Notes: generated from the sequence alone by a model not told the origin. A stretch of 64,000 nucleotides of DNA from Sphingobacterium mizutaii (GCF_900187125.1 NZ_LT906468.1:2976001-3040000); one strand, 5' to 3'. Counted from the stretch's first letter, positions 48,829-59,266 are shown. Translations and numbers: made by a program.

Positions 48829-49332
48829 ATGATGGATTTAGATCATTATAAACTATTAAAGTTTGTAAACACCTCCATGGACTTCGACAACTATTTCAGG
48901 TTGGTAAACGACAGCAAGGTGATGGAAATGATAACGGAAAGACCTATTGAATATGCTGAGGCACGAGATGATTTCAAGAAACTATTGAAATTAAACTCCA
49001 TCTCCCCAAACTTTGGCACCTTTAAAATCATTGAAAAGAAAAAAGGTTCTTTTATTGGTTTAGCAAAACTTGAAATCACCGAATCCAATGCAGACATTGC
49101 AGAGTTAGGCTACATCATCATTCCGGAATTCTGGGGAAAGGGAATCGCAGGCCAGGTGGCAGAATATTTAATCCAATACGCTAAATCCATAAAAAACCTG
49201 AAGGGCCTATTTGCCATAATTGATCCAAAAAATTATGCCTCGCGAAAGATCTTAACCAAAAATGGATTTCAATCTAGAGAATTCCGAGATTTTGATGGGC
49301 TCCCAGGAGAAATATTAGAATTGACATTTTAA
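48829..49332 (+). CDS. GNAT acetyltransferase
   Basis: A 167-residue protein of the RimJ/RimL-type GNAT family: GLAKLEITESNADIAELGYIIIPEFWGKGIAGQVAEYLIQYAKS (about 82-125) contains the acetyl-CoA-binding Q/GxxGxG/A-like turn, and KNYASRKILTKNGF (137-150) is the usual C-terminal segment. Substrate unknown. Confidence 0.88.
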   Translation: MMDLDHYKLLKFVNTSMDFDNYFRLVNDSKVMEMITERPIEYAEARDDFKKLLKLNSISPNFGTFKIIEKKKGSFIGLAKLEITESNADIAELGYIIIPEFWGKGIAGQVAEYLIQYAKSIKNLKGLFAIIDPKNYASRKILTKNGFQSREFRDFDGLPGEILELTF

Positions 49333-49340
49333 AATTATTA

Positions 49341-49886
49341 ATGAAGAATAGTACGAGGAACTTCTATGTGCTGACTGGTGGACCTGGAACCGGCAAGACA
49401 AGTTTGTTAAAACTTCTTGAAGAAAAAGGAATCCCCTGTATTCCAGAAGTGGCACGGGAAATCATAAAAGATCAAATTATTAAACGAGGGTCTGCCCTCC
49501 CTTGGGCCGATAAGGATGCGTATGCCCAGTTGATGTGGACTGAATCCCTTCGCTCCTATGAATTGACCAAACAGAGTTATGAATCCGAAATGGTCTTCTT
49601 TGACCGAGGCCTGCTTGATAGCATTGGTTATATGGAAATGGAGAATATTAAGATCAGTCAAGAAATACAGGATTTCCTAAGTACGGCCCTGTATAAAAAA
49701 ATATTTATCCTTCCGCCTTGGGAAGAAATTTATGTAACTGATGCTGAACGGAAACAAACTTGGCAGGAAGCCTTGGAAACCTTTGAATCCATGAAAAATG
49801 TTTACGAAAAATATGGATATGAGGTCATTGAAGTTCCTAGATTAACCTTAGCGGAACGGGTGCAATTCATCGAAAAAAACATATAA
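49341..49886 (+). CDS. AAA_28-type ATPase/kinase
   Basis: A 181-residue P-loop protein. Walker A GGPGTGKTS is at 13-21; VAREIIKDQIIKRGSALPW, FFDRGLLDSIGYM (Walker B-like, about 88-100) and the PPWEEIYVTDAERKQTWQEAL segment (about 128-148) mark the AAA_28/NadR-like family. It may phosphorylate a nucleoside or small molecule. Starts 8 bases after the GNAT gene; a terminator follows at once. Confidence 0.88.
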   Translation: MKNSTRNFYVLTGGPGTGKTSLLKLLEEKGIPCIPEVAREIIKDQIIKRGSALPWADKDAYAQLMWTESLRSYELTKQSYESEMVFFDRGLLDSIGYMEMENIKISQEIQDFLSTALYKKIFILPPWEEIYVTDAERKQTWQEALETFESMKNVYEKYGYEVIEVPRLTLAERVQFIEKNI

Positions 49887-49889
49887 AAA

Positions 49890-49915
49890 AGGCTACCTAA
49901 AATTTTAGGTAGCCT
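49890..49915. terminator. Bidirectional terminator hairpin
   Basis: A perfect 13-bp stem (AGGCTACCTAAAA and complement) with no unpaired loop as written (a tight AAAATTTT turn), between the convergent AAA_28 and SusD genes. Confidence 0.85.
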
Positions 49916-49935
49916 CTCCATTTTAAATTATTGCC

Positions 49936-51516
49936 TTAATTTTTAGATTGGTAATCTTTATTTTGGGTCAATTTAGGGTTACGCTGAAGTTCATCCAAGG
50001 AGATTGGCCATAAAAGGTCAGAATCTTTGAATGTAGCTCCAGAGGCATTTTTACCGCCTACTAAGTTTATGTAGGTAACTCTTCCTTTTTCAGTCTCTGA
50101 AATAACTGGGAATTTACCGGTACGCAAACAGTCGTCCCACATCTTGAACTCAAGTGGCAATTCACGAAGGCGTTCAGTCCATACCTCTTCCACAAAAGCT
50201 GTTGGAGAAAGCGCCTGAAGTTCTGTTGTGAACTGTGCAACAGTTTTATTGGTCGTACTTGCACGAGCCTTGATCCTTGCTAGGTAGCCTGCAGCTTCTG
50301 CTGTTACGGCATTGGCAGCCTTAGCTGTACTTTCTGCAGCGATCAATAATGCCTCCGCATAACGGTAGATATTGAAATCTTTGGTACCACGACCAGAAGT
50401 CAATACCGCAGCTTCATCTACATAATACCAAACACCAGCGTCTTCCGATTTCCATATCTTTCCTGTATTCGGGTTTTTATATTCCCAGTGGAAAAATTGG
50501 TTAGGCTGGATCCTTAGGTCATCAGCTTTGTAAACGTTCAAGAACCTTTTTGTCGGTCCATAAACGCGTTCGAAGATGGCATATTTATCAAATACCGCTG
50601 TTGCTGAAGAGTTGAAGCCATAAGTTGGCCACCAACCGCTTGAAGAAATCGTTCCATCAAACTCATAGGCATAGATTGACTCCGCTAGGTTATCAGTCGA
50701 ACGTAACTTGTTGTAAGCACTCTTCATTTTCAAATCCTCATTTGCAGTCAGGTTATGCGGAGAGTTGACCACCATTTTGGAATAGGTAGCAGCTTCTGCG
50801 AATTTGCCCTGTTGCAAGTATACATTGGCAAGAGTCATTGCAGCAACGTATTTAGTGATACGGTTCTTGTTCTCTGTAAATGTTACAGCTGGCAATCCAT
50901 CGACAGCATCTTTTAAGTCTTGCTCAATAGCTTGGTAAACCGTAGCTACTGGAGAACGCTCTAGGTAAAGATTGTCAAGGTTTTCAGTAGGTTCCAAATG
51001 CAAAGGCACATCTCCGAATGTTTTCACCAAATAGAAGTAGTTAAAAGCTCTGAAGAACTTCGCCGTAGCGATCAAGGTCTTCTGTTGGTTGGCATCCGTA
51101 AACGGAATCTCCGGGATGTGTTTCACAGCACCATTGGCGATATTGATGGAATTATAACTGTCATTCCAGATCGTGTTCATGGTGTTCGATACGATACGGG
51201 TGTTTTCCTGCCTGTTCAATAATCTTGAATACTGACAGATTAACTCTTGGTTTTCATAAGAGTTTGTAAAGTATCCCGTTAAAAATGTAGGTATAGAAGC
51301 TGTTGGGCCTAGGTATGCACTTCCGGCATTTCCGTATCTTACGGTTGCTCCCCTACGATATAATGCATTGACATTACCTATGGCTTGGGCCTCGGTCTTA
51401 TAGAAGAAATTCAAGGTCTCATTGGACTTCGGCTGTTCTTCTAAAAACTTCTCGCAGGAACTCAAACCTAGCACACCTGTCAATAGTATAGCGATTGCAA
51501 AATTTCTAGTTTTCAT
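49936..51516 (-). CDS. SusD/RagB-family outer-membrane lipoprotein
   Basis: A 526-residue lipoprotein. The lipobox LLTGVLGLSSC (Cys about 21) is followed by EKFLEEQPKSNETL; the TPR-like helices (TAKFFRAFNYFYLVKTFGDVPL, about 150-171) and the RLRELPLEFKMWDDCLRTGKF segment (about 445-465) are typical of SusD. It caps the SusC pore and binds glycan or other nutrient. Follows the SusC gene by 18 bases. Confidence 0.95.
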   Translation of the reverse strand: MKTRNFAIAILLTGVLGLSSCEKFLEEQPKSNETLNFFYKTEAQAIGNVNALYRRGATVRYGNAGSAYLGPTASIPTFLTGYFTNSYENQELICQYSRLLNRQENTRIVSNTMNTIWNDSYNSINIANGAVKHIPEIPFTDANQQKTLIATAKFFRAFNYFYLVKTFGDVPLHLEPTENLDNLYLERSPVATVYQAIEQDLKDAVDGLPAVTFTENKNRITKYVAAMTLANVYLQQGKFAEAATYSKMVVNSPHNLTANEDLKMKSAYNKLRSTDNLAESIYAYEFDGTISSSGWWPTYGFNSSATAVFDKYAIFERVYGPTKRFLNVYKADDLRIQPNQFFHWEYKNPNTGKIWKSEDAGVWYYVDEAAVLTSGRGTKDFNIYRYAEALLIAAESTAKAANAVTAEAAGYLARIKARASTTNKTVAQFTTELQALSPTAFVEEVWTERLRELPLEFKMWDDCLRTGKFPVISETEKGRVTYINLVGGKNASGATFKDSDLLWPISLDELQRNPKLTQNKDYQSKN

Positions 51517-51533
51517 AATAATAATTCTAAAGA

Positions 51534-54500
51534 TTATAAGGTCAGGTTAACTCCGAAAGTGAAAGTCTTCGCTCTTGGGTAGGAGAAGAAAGTCATGTTC
51601 TGACCGAACTTGTTCCCTTCACCCAATGAGGTACTTTCAGGATCGTATCCTTGGAAATCCTTGTTGGTAAACAACCATGGGTTGTTCGCACTTGCATAGA
51701 TGCGCAATGCCGAGAATCCCATTCTGCTAGCAAGGTCAGACTTGAAGGTATAACCCAATTGCAGCACGTTAACACGTAGGTATGAACCATCAACCACCCA
51801 TTGTGAATCCACATTGGTATCCTGTCCTGCGTGACCATTGTTTGTCAAATAAATGGCCTGTTGCATCGTACCTGGATTGGTTCCATTGTATGCATCGGTC
51901 AAGATAGTTTTCAGACCATTGGTGATACCGAAACGGTCATAGGTCGAGTGGAAGAACTGTTGCATGGTTTCTACGCCGTAAACGAACTGAAGGTCAACCG
52001 TAAGGTCGAAGTTCTTGTAGTTCACGGTGTTGATAAAACTTCCCATCCAATCAGGCACACCCTGTCCCAAAATCCTTTGGGTAGTGGAACGTTTTGGCCT
52101 ACCGATCTTGTTCTCATCGATCTCTCCGTTTTCGAAATCCTGTACGGTATAGATCTTTTCACGTTCGTACCCGTAGAAACTGTTCAGGTTCTCGCCTACG
52201 CGGATGATACTGTTAGGTCCACCAACCCATCCGTTCAATAGGATGTCTTCGTTGTTTTCACCTAGTTTCAATACCTTGTTCTTGTTGTAGCTACCGTTCA
52301 GGCTGATGTTCCAGGATAGGTCATCCCTGCGGATCGGATTGGCAGTAACCAATACCTCTACCCCGCTGTTCCTTACTGAACCGATGTTTTTCCAGACATC
52401 ATTGAATCCTGTAGAATATGGAACCGGTGCTCTCAATAACAGGTCGGTTGTAGTCCTGTTGTAATAGGAGATATCAAAGTTCAATTTGTTCTCGAACAAT
52501 CCTAATTCAAAACCAGCATCGTATGTCTTTGTCTTTTCCCATTGCAATCCTGGGTTACCTAGGTTTCCTACAACATAAGATGGTTCACGGTTTCCGTTGA
52601 TCAAGGTCGTTCCGGCACCGATCATGAACAATGATGAGTAAGGGTCGATTTCTGAGTTACCGGTAATACCATAAGAAGTGTGGAGTTTCAGGTTGCTTAC
52701 TGTAGTTTGGTCTTTCATGAACTGTTCGTTTGATACATTCCATGCTAAACCTGCAGACGGGAAGAAACCATATTTCTTATCCTGTCCAAATTTGGAAGAA
52801 CCATCGGCACGGGCCGTCAATGTTACCGAGTAACGGTCATCGTAGCTATAGTTACCACGGACGAAATACGAGTTCATCGCCCATTTGTTCGTTCCTGATC
52901 CTGGAGAACCTGGGATAGAACCTACGCCTAGGTTATTGTATTCATAGGCATCGGTAGTGAATCCTTCGGTACGGGTATTGAACCCAAAGTAAGCACGTTC
53001 CTGCCAAGAAAGACCCGCCATAGCATTGACCCTATGTTTATCGAAGGTCTTGTTATAGGTCAGGTACGTTTCTTCTTGCCAGTATAGGTCATTCCAGCTG
53101 CTTACTTCCGCCCAACCGTTAGGTCTTGAGATGTTATTCAATAAAATAGAAGAGTAACCTCTGTATTCTTTTCTGTGGTTGTCAATACCAAATTGGGTCT
53201 TAAGGTCTAGACCATCAGCTAAATGGAAGGTCAATGCCGCATTACCGAAGATCTGGGTATTGTAACGCATTCTCTTCTGCAAGTCCAAGATAGAGACAGG
53301 GTTTGCCATACCTTCAAACGCTAACACGTTAGAGACCGTTGAAGAAGAAGAGTTTGTGTATTTACCATCTGGTTGGTAGATAGGTAACCAAGGAAGCATT
53401 TCGATCATGGTACGACGTGCGTCCTGGCCTCCACCATCTTCCGGTGTATGGCGACCCCAAGTATGGTTTGCCAAAAGGTTGACACTGGTCGATAACCATT
53501 CCTTTACCTTGGAATCATAGGCCAATTTACCGTTGATACGTTTGCTGTAGGTATTGTTCACCACACCTTGGTTTTCGGAGTAGTTCAGGAATGCACCTAC
53601 CGATGAATTCTCGTCACCTTGTTGGATATCGATCTGGTGGTTGTGGGACAGGGAATTCCTGGTCGCCTCTTTCTGCCAGTCCGTATTGTACAATGGGTTT
53701 CCGCTTGCATCGAAATAGTTCGGGTCATTGAACCAGGAAGTCTTGCTCAGGTTCCAGTTCTTACCCTGCCATTTGTTCTCGTTCTCTAGACCGATCATGA
53801 AGGCATCCACCCATTCCTGTCCGCTCAGCACGTCCATATAGCGCTGTACGGAGTTGCTGCTCACCGAACCTTGGTAACTGATCGTCCTTCTGCCATCCTT
53901 GTTACCCCTTTTGGTGGTAACCAAGATTACACCATTGGCACCACGGGCACCATAGATCGCTGCTGAAGATGCGTCCTTCAATACCTCGATGCTCTGGATG
54001 TCGTTCGGGTTCAATAGATGGAAATCCTGCATCACCACTCCGTCCACAACGTAAAGTGGGTTGGAGGAGGAATTGATGGTGTTCGTACCGCGGATGATCA
54101 CCCTATTGGCATAGGCACCCGGCTGGCTCGAGTTGGAATAGATGTTGACACCTGGAGCCTTACCCCTTAAGTTTTCCAGGGGACTGAAGCTCTGCGCCTT
54201 GATCATGTCCTCTCCTTTTACGTTGGAGATGGATCCCGTCACGTCGGACTTTCTCATGGTACCATAACCTACGACCACCAATTCTTCGATCTGTTGATCC
54301 GAACTCTCCAGAGAGAAGTTCATGGTCGTAGAACTTACCGTTTTCTCTTGGGACTTGAACCCTAAGAAATTGGCAACGATGACCTGACCGGTATTCGCTG
54401 CAATCGAGAAATTACCGTTGTCGTCGGTCTGAGTAGCGGTACTGGTACCTTTGACCGAAATGGTCACCCCGCCCATAGGCTGGTTGGTACCTGCATCACG

Positions 54501-54662
54501 GACAACACCTGAAACGGTCTGTTGCTGCAAATTAGTGGTTAGGACTACGTTCGGTCCGAAGCCAACATTGGCATTGGCCGGACTGTAACTTGTTGCGAGG
54601 AGCACTAAGGGAATAATCCATAGCCTCTTTCCTCTACGAGTAAAATTGTCAGAATTCCACAT
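51534..54662 (-). CDS. SusC/RagA-family TonB-dependent transporter
   Basis: A 1042-residue outer-membrane transporter. Signal peptide (about 1-32), CarboxypepD-reg-like domain (VSGVVRDAGTNQPMGGVTISVKGTSTATQTDDNGNFSI, about 49-88), plug domain starting EELVVVGYGTMRKSDVTGSI (about 126-145), and a large beta-barrel to the C-terminal Phe-x-Phe-x-Val-Asn-Leu-Thr-Leu end. It imports an oligosaccharide or similar solute with SusD. No degradative enzyme lies beside it in the window, so its substrate is open. Confidence 0.95.
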   Translation of the reverse strand: MWNSDNFTRRGKRLWIIPLVLLATSYSPANANVGFGPNVVLTTNLQQQTVSGVVRDAGTNQPMGGVTISVKGTSTATQTDDNGNFSIAANTGQVIVANFLGFKSQEKTVSSTTMNFSLESSDQQIEELVVVGYGTMRKSDVTGSISNVKGEDMIKAQSFSPLENLRGKAPGVNIYSNSSQPGAYANRVIIRGTNTINSSSNPLYVVDGVVMQDFHLLNPNDIQSIEVLKDASSAAIYGARGANGVILVTTKRGNKDGRRTISYQGSVSSNSVQRYMDVLSGQEWVDAFMIGLENENKWQGKNWNLSKTSWFNDPNYFDASGNPLYNTDWQKEATRNSLSHNHQIDIQQGDENSSVGAFLNYSENQGVVNNTYSKRINGKLAYDSKVKEWLSTSVNLLANHTWGRHTPEDGGGQDARRTMIEMLPWLPIYQPDGKYTNSSSSTVSNVLAFEGMANPVSILDLQKRMRYNTQIFGNAALTFHLADGLDLKTQFGIDNHRKEYRGYSSILLNNISRPNGWAEVSSWNDLYWQEETYLTYNKTFDKHRVNAMAGLSWQERAYFGFNTRTEGFTTDAYEYNNLGVGSIPGSPGSGTNKWAMNSYFVRGNYSYDDRYSVTLTARADGSSKFGQDKKYGFFPSAGLAWNVSNEQFMKDQTTVSNLKLHTSYGITGNSEIDPYSSLFMIGAGTTLINGNREPSYVVGNLGNPGLQWEKTKTYDAGFELGLFENKLNFDISYYNRTTTDLLLRAPVPYSTGFNDVWKNIGSVRNSGVEVLVTANPIRRDDLSWNISLNGSYNKNKVLKLGENNEDILLNGWVGGPNSIIRVGENLNSFYGYEREKIYTVQDFENGEIDENKIGRPKRSTTQRILGQGVPDWMGSFINTVNYKNFDLTVDLQFVYGVETMQQFFHSTYDRFGITNGLKTILTDAYNGTNPGTMQQAIYLTNNGHAGQDTNVDSQWVVDGSYLRVNVLQLGYTFKSDLASRMGFSALRIYASANNPWLFTNKDFQGYDPESTSLGEGNKFGQNMTFFSYPRAKTFTFGVNLTL

Positions 54663-55106
54663 AAAAATATAGTTAGTAATAAATAATGCTAAAACGATTT
54701 ATAATTTTGGCTCTAAAAATCTCTAATACAGGTTTCCTAATAAATAATTGCTTTAGGCTTTCTTTTCAATAGTTAAAGTTCATCACGAATTAACGCAATA
54801 AATTTGATTTCAGCTATACTTTTTAAAAAATTTATAAACGGCTTTGTGTTTTGCAGTATTGATTAATGGATACAAAAAATTATAGTTAATTATTAAAATA
54901 CATTCCTTAAAAGGAACTGTTTAATCACGAAGGTTAATTTATTATAATAAATTTACTGGAAAATAATGGAAAACTTAAAATAAACTGTAGATAAATATCT
55001 ATATTTTAGGAAATCTTTGGGAGAATTGCCCAAAAATAAACGTGCAACTATTTATCTATTGTCAATAAATATAATGATAATAGCAGCCTGTAGATTTTCT
55101 CTATGC
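54663..55106. other. Non-coding gap upstream of SusC, 444 bases
   Basis: AT-rich, with no ORF of interest. It must hold the SusC/D promoter and leader; I see no clear hairpin or repeat. The stretch 54,663-54,830 contains several short TTTATA-like runs. Confidence 0.6.
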
Positions 55107-55775
55107 TTAAGATTTGGAACCTAAAAAGGAAATATCTTGTACCTCCAGAATATGTTTATTGTAACCATGGATGGATACAACGATCATGGCTTTAGCAACC
55201 TCTTCTAGGGTGAGGAAATAGGTTTTACTAAAAGGTCTCAAGATTGGATAAAGAGAGGTTATCAGTTTGAAGATACCTTTTACATTTTTTGCGCCAGGTG
55301 TAGGTCGCATAAAGGCAGGTCGAAAATTATATACCGCTTTAAAAGGCAGTTTCATTAAGTCATTTTCTGTTTTTCCTTTGACCCGAGCCCACATGGTTTT
55401 ACCTTTTTCAGAACTATCGGTTCCTGAACCCGAAACATAACAAAAAGTCATGTCTGGATTAATGGAAACTAACTTTTTCGCAAAGTTTAAGGTGAGGTCA
55501 TAAGTTAACTTGCTGTATTGTTGTTCATCCATTCCAATGGATGAAACACCAGCGCAGAAATAACAAGCATTGTATGCAGAAAGATCTTGGCCAAGGCTAT
55601 CGATATCAAGGATATCAGGTAGAACTACTTGCGACAATTTAGGATGCTGGAGGGGGTATTCCTTTCTATTGATAATCAAAACCTGTTCCACCTCAGGATT
55701 GACCAAACATTCCTGAAGTACGCCTTCCCCAACCATACCAGTAGCTCCCGTAATAATCACTTTGAGTTTTTGCAT
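55107..55775 (-). CDS. NAD(P)-binding SDR-like epimerase
   Basis: A 222-residue Rossmann-fold protein: GATGMVGEGVL (about 9-19), then strand VEQVLIINRKE, and the S-x-x-x-GSGTDSSE (about 113-127) segment in place of the catalytic S-Y-K. It resembles the short NAD(P)H-binding atypical SDRs. I start at ATG 55775 (MQKLKV) rather than the earlier ATG that adds MRLR. Confidence 0.8.
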   Translation of the reverse strand: MQKLKVIITGATGMVGEGVLQECLVNPEVEQVLIINRKEYPLQHPKLSQVVLPDILDIDSLGQDLSAYNACYFCAGVSSIGMDEQQYSKLTYDLTLNFAKKLVSINPDMTFCYVSGSGTDSSEKGKTMWARVKGKTENDLMKLPFKAVYNFRPAFMRPTPGAKNVKGIFKLITSLYPILRPFSKTYFLTLEEVAKAMIVVSIHGYNKHILEVQDISFLGSKS

Positions 55776-56015
55776 ACGTAATCTCAATAATCCAAAATCC
55801 TAATAAACAAATCGGTACACAAACTATTCCAAAATTTGGAAATAAACAGACCCTGCACATTAAATGATCGATTGATAATAATAACTTTCTCGCTATTTTT
55901 TCAAAATAGTAATCATGATTTTATATTTTAGAAATATTTTTTACTTTCGCGTTTGTTTGAGAAATATTTTCATAAACAAAACCCAATCCATTAATATTAA
56001 ATTAAAATTCTCTAT

Positions 56016-56498
56016 ATGCTACAAATTTACCTTCGCTCTCTATTTATCTTCGTTTTCTGTTTTTTATTAATGTCCAAATCCCATGCACAAGGTCAAAAGT
56101 TTGCTTTCTTGGAAGGAATGGGTTCAGGTGCTTTGGTCAATGCCAATTTTGACATGAGATTTAAATCCGAATCAAGAGAAGGATTGGGTTTCAAGGCCGG
56201 AATTGGATATTCGGGCTTGTATATGGATGAACAATTATTGACCATTCCAATTGGTGTCAATTATTTGCTGGGAAAGAATAGAAGCGGATTGTTATTAGGC
56301 GTCAATGCATTGATTTCAGCCACCTCGGACCATTACAATGGAGAACTGAAGTCTTTTGTTCCCTCATTGGAATTAGGCTATCGATTTCGCCCAATTGAAA
56401 AAGGCTTCGCATTCCAAGTGACTTATAATCCTCTTTTTAATACAGTTGATGGCTTTAAACCTTTGTGGTTTGGCGTGGGATTGGGCTTCGCTTGGTAG
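56016..56498 (+). CDS. Small outer-membrane beta-barrel-like protein
   Basis: A 160-residue protein with a signal peptide (FVFCFLLMSKSHAQ, cut after AQ). The rest is glycine-rich beta (LGFKAGIGYSGLYMDEQLLTIPIGVNYLLGKNRSGLLLGVNALI...FGVGLGFAW), ending in Trp, as small OMPs do. Function unknown. Confidence 0.7.
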   Translation: MLQIYLRSLFIFVFCFLLMSKSHAQGQKFAFLEGMGSGALVNANFDMRFKSESREGLGFKAGIGYSGLYMDEQLLTIPIGVNYLLGKNRSGLLLGVNALISATSDHYNGELKSFVPSLELGYRFRPIEKGFAFQVTYNPLFNTVDGFKPLWFGVGLGFAW

Positions 56499-56633
56499 TG
56501 AAGGAAAAAACAAGTTTTTTATTAACCTAGAATAAACTTTTAGTCATTTCCATTGTCTACCTTTTAACTATTAGCGCCTGAAGAAATTAAAATAAAGCGT
56601 ATTTAATGCTAATTCACTAACTGATTATAGATT

Positions 56634-57566
56634 ATGAAAAACTTTACTTGCTTATTCTTATTCCTGACTCTGTTTATTAGCAGTTGTGAAAAGACTGAAG
56701 ACATCAATGATTCCAACGTACAATCCTTTCAGCTGATTGAAAACCACAAGGAGATTAAAGGAAAAGTTGTTTCAGTTACCGCGAATGAAAATTGCGGGAA
56801 AATCTATGTTTCAGCCAGAATTGACGGAGTAGATGGACAGTATGCTAACGTTTTCTTTACCTTATTGTCCAATGGAGAACTGGAATCCGTAAAATATAAT
56901 GCTGACCTCCCAGCAGAACAAAACCTATTCTACACCCAGGCAATAGAGCCAAAAAAATCCTTTTCCATTGAAGACTTTAAATATGACCGCCAGAGTCAAA
57001 CAGCCTCTTTTAAATTTAAGGGAAAGGTTTTTGGACATACTAATGCAAAAGCGGAAATGCAAATTGAGGGATCAGTCCATGCAAAGGATATTGAAAGTTT
57101 GAAGTGTGATGCAATCATTTTTGAAATTAGAACCACCGATCCAAAATTTAATTTCTTTTCAATAACAAGTTCCACCTCCAAAACCCACTTTGTTGATAAG
57201 GATGGATTCTATGATTATTATTATAAAAGTCTGTCCAATTCAGGGCAACATTTAAGACTAAGGTTAGAAAAAGGTATAGCTAACTATTTGGATCAAGAAA
57301 TCGAGCTGGATGAGGAAAATCAGAAAAACTGGGTAGAATACATGGAATATACTGGTCCTTTCGTTGTAGGTTTAAACGTCAATATCATTCCATCAGAATG
57401 GAAGAAATTTAAGGTCAAGGGCAAAATCCAATCCTTAAAAAAGCATTCAAATCCTCCAGATATTTTTGGTAAATATTTCGAGGGATACATGGTCTTGGAT
57501 ATCTATGATAAGGAAAAAATAATAGTAGAAAATGCTGTTTTACCTTTTGAGGTAAAAGATATATAA
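56634..57566 (+). CDS. Lipoprotein of unknown function
   Basis: A 310-residue protein with a lipoprotein signal (LTLFISSC, Cys about 18, followed by EKTEDIND). The rest is beta-rich with no recognisable domain. It may be surface-exposed. Ends before a strong terminator. Confidence 0.7.
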   Translation: MKNFTCLFLFLTLFISSCEKTEDINDSNVQSFQLIENHKEIKGKVVSVTANENCGKIYVSARIDGVDGQYANVFFTLLSNGELESVKYNADLPAEQNLFYTQAIEPKKSFSIEDFKYDRQSQTASFKFKGKVFGHTNAKAEMQIEGSVHAKDIESLKCDAIIFEIRTTDPKFNFFSITSSTSKTHFVDKDGFYDYYYKSLSNSGQHLRLRLEKGIANYLDQEIELDEENQKNWVEYMEYTGPFVVGLNVNIIPSEWKKFKVKGKIQSLKKHSNPPDIFGKYFEGYMVLDIYDKEKIIVENAVLPFEVKDI

Positions 57567-57586
57567 GGTTCATCAAATGAATGATG

Positions 57587-57621
57587 AAAGACATCCAATT
57601 AAACATAAATTGGATGTCTTT
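57587..57621 (+). terminator. Terminator after lipoprotein gene
   Basis: A perfect 14-bp stem (AAAGACATCCAATT and complement) with a 7-base loop, followed by TTTT. Confidence 0.85.
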
Positions 57622-57721
57622 TTATTAAAAGGGCAGAATAAATTGCCAAAATCATTAAAAATGTGTTTATTTAAAACTTAAGATATCTTCCTATCGGAAC
57701 CATTTTCAGGATGAACTAATT

Positions 57722-58750
57722 ATGACAGAACGTAAGACTTTAAAGGACATTGCCAGAGACTTAAAACTATCTATTTCCACCGTTTCCAAGTCCCTATCAG
57801 ATAGTTATGAAATCAGTGAATCCACTAAGAAAATGGTTAAGGACTATGCTGAAAAACATAACTATGTTCCGAATAAGGTTGCAAGGACATTGAAGACCGG
57901 CAAGACCAACACCATTGGCGTCATTGTTTTTAATATCAGCAATACATTCATCTCCCAAGTTCTTGATGGGATCCATAAGGGCTCCCAAATTGAAAAATAT
58001 GATATCATCATCATGCAGAGCCGGGATGATGTCAACCTGGAAAGACATGCCATAGAGGTGTTGAGAATGCGTGGGATAGATGGATTGCTCATCTCTCCTG
58101 TTACCTATAATTCCAATTACGAACAGCTCAAAAGCTTACAAGATTCAGGAATCCCGGTGGTCTTGTTTGACCGAGTTGACCATGACTTGCAGACCCATAA
58201 GGTTGGAATCGACAACCAGATCAGTGCTTATGATGCAACCGAACATCTTATCAATTCAGGAAGAAAAAAGATATTACATATTACCGGTAAGAACATTGGG
58301 GTTTCAGAAGCTAGGTTGGAAGGATTCAAGAAATGCCTGAAGGACCATAAAATAGAATTCGACAATAATTTCTACCTGGAATGTGATTATAGCAAACATG
58401 ATGAAATCGAAGATTCCATCATCAAAAAGCTGAATTATCTGAAAGCTACAGGTAATATGGTCAATGCAATCTTTGGTGCTACCGACGATATCACCACCCT
58501 GACCCTGGGTATCTTAGCTGAAATGGACATCAAGGTTCCCGAAGAAGTTTCAGTAATTGGATTCTCCAATATTAGGATTCCAAAATCATTGAACCCTTCC
58601 CTATCCACTGTTGTACAACCTACAGAAGAAATCGGATTGGTCGCTTTTCATAAATTGGTGGAACTCATCAATGCCAAGTATCCTATCGAGGATTATGAAA
58701 CCATTGAATTAAAGACGAAATTGATTCCTAGGAGATCGTCTGTCCTATAA
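57722..58750 (+). CDS. LacI-family transcriptional regulator
   Basis: A 342-residue regulator: N-terminal HTH KTLKDIARDLKLSISTVSKSLSDSYEISESTKKMVKDYAEKHNYVPNKVARTLKTGKTNTIGVIV (about 5-70) with the hinge, then the periplasmic-binding-protein-like ligand domain (GIDGLLISPVTYN, RVDHDLQTHKVGIDNQ, GATDDITTLTLGILAEM, VSVIGFSNI). It would respond to a sugar or nucleoside; the nearest candidate target is the SusC/D pair 3 kb away, on the other strand. Confidence 0.92.
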   Translation: MTERKTLKDIARDLKLSISTVSKSLSDSYEISESTKKMVKDYAEKHNYVPNKVARTLKTGKTNTIGVIVFNISNTFISQVLDGIHKGSQIEKYDIIIMQSRDDVNLERHAIEVLRMRGIDGLLISPVTYNSNYEQLKSLQDSGIPVVLFDRVDHDLQTHKVGIDNQISAYDATEHLINSGRKKILHITGKNIGVSEARLEGFKKCLKDHKIEFDNNFYLECDYSKHDEIEDSIIKKLNYLKATGNMVNAIFGATDDITTLTLGILAEMDIKVPEEVSVIGFSNIRIPKSLNPSLSTVVQPTEEIGLVAFHKLVELINAKYPIEDYETIELKTKLIPRRSSVL

Positions 58751-58757
58751 AAACAAA

Positions 58758-58783
58758 AACACCTGCAATCGTTTACAGGTGTT
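58758..58783. terminator. Bidirectional terminator hairpin
   Basis: A perfect 8-bp stem (AACACCTG/CAGGTGTT) with a 10-base loop and A/T runs on both sides, between the convergent regulator and barrel genes. Confidence 0.8.
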
Positions 58784-58795
58784 CAAAATTTCAAG

Positions 58796-59266
58796 TTATA
58801 ATCTATAGCGTAAGCCTATAAAAATTGTGGATGGATCGATTCCTTCTGCTTCAAAATAAAACTTGGGTTTGTATCCAACGAAAGGAGAAAACTTCTTGAT
58901 ATCGAACTGAAATCCAGCCTGGGCATTCAAGATTATATCATTTGCATCAGTACCTCGAATACCTTCAAAACCTAATCCTGCTCCTACAAAAACACTTGGC
59001 ATCTTTTTCAAGAGCAACACGGAATATAAATAATCAGCTCCAAAATAATAAACCTTATAGTCTCCTAATCCCACCTGTGCTTGAATAGCCTGCCTTTCTG
59101 AGAAATCATATTTTCCATTTATTGAATAGAGCTTGGCATAAGATGGCGACTCCATATTCCATTCTAAATGAGCTCCGATAGAGAATTGATTAGCCTGGGC
59201 ATTTAAATTGAAATGGATTACTTGAAGTAAAAAGATTAAAAAAAGAAGTTTTGTAATTTTAAGCAT
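58796..59266 (-). CDS. Small outer-membrane beta-barrel-like protein
   Basis: A 156-residue protein with a signal peptide (LLFLIFLLQVIHFNLNAQA). The mature part is beta-barrel-like with alternating glycines (FSIGAHLEWNMES, YYFGADYLYSVLLLKKMPSVFVGAGLGFEG, TIFIGLRYRL) and ends in Leu. Unknown role. Confidence 0.7.
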   Translation of the reverse strand: MLKITKLLFLIFLLQVIHFNLNAQANQFSIGAHLEWNMESPSYAKLYSINGKYDFSERQAIQAQVGLGDYKVYYFGADYLYSVLLLKKMPSVFVGAGLGFEGIRGTDANDIILNAQAGFQFDIKKFSPFVGYKPKFYFEAEGIDPSTIFIGLRYRL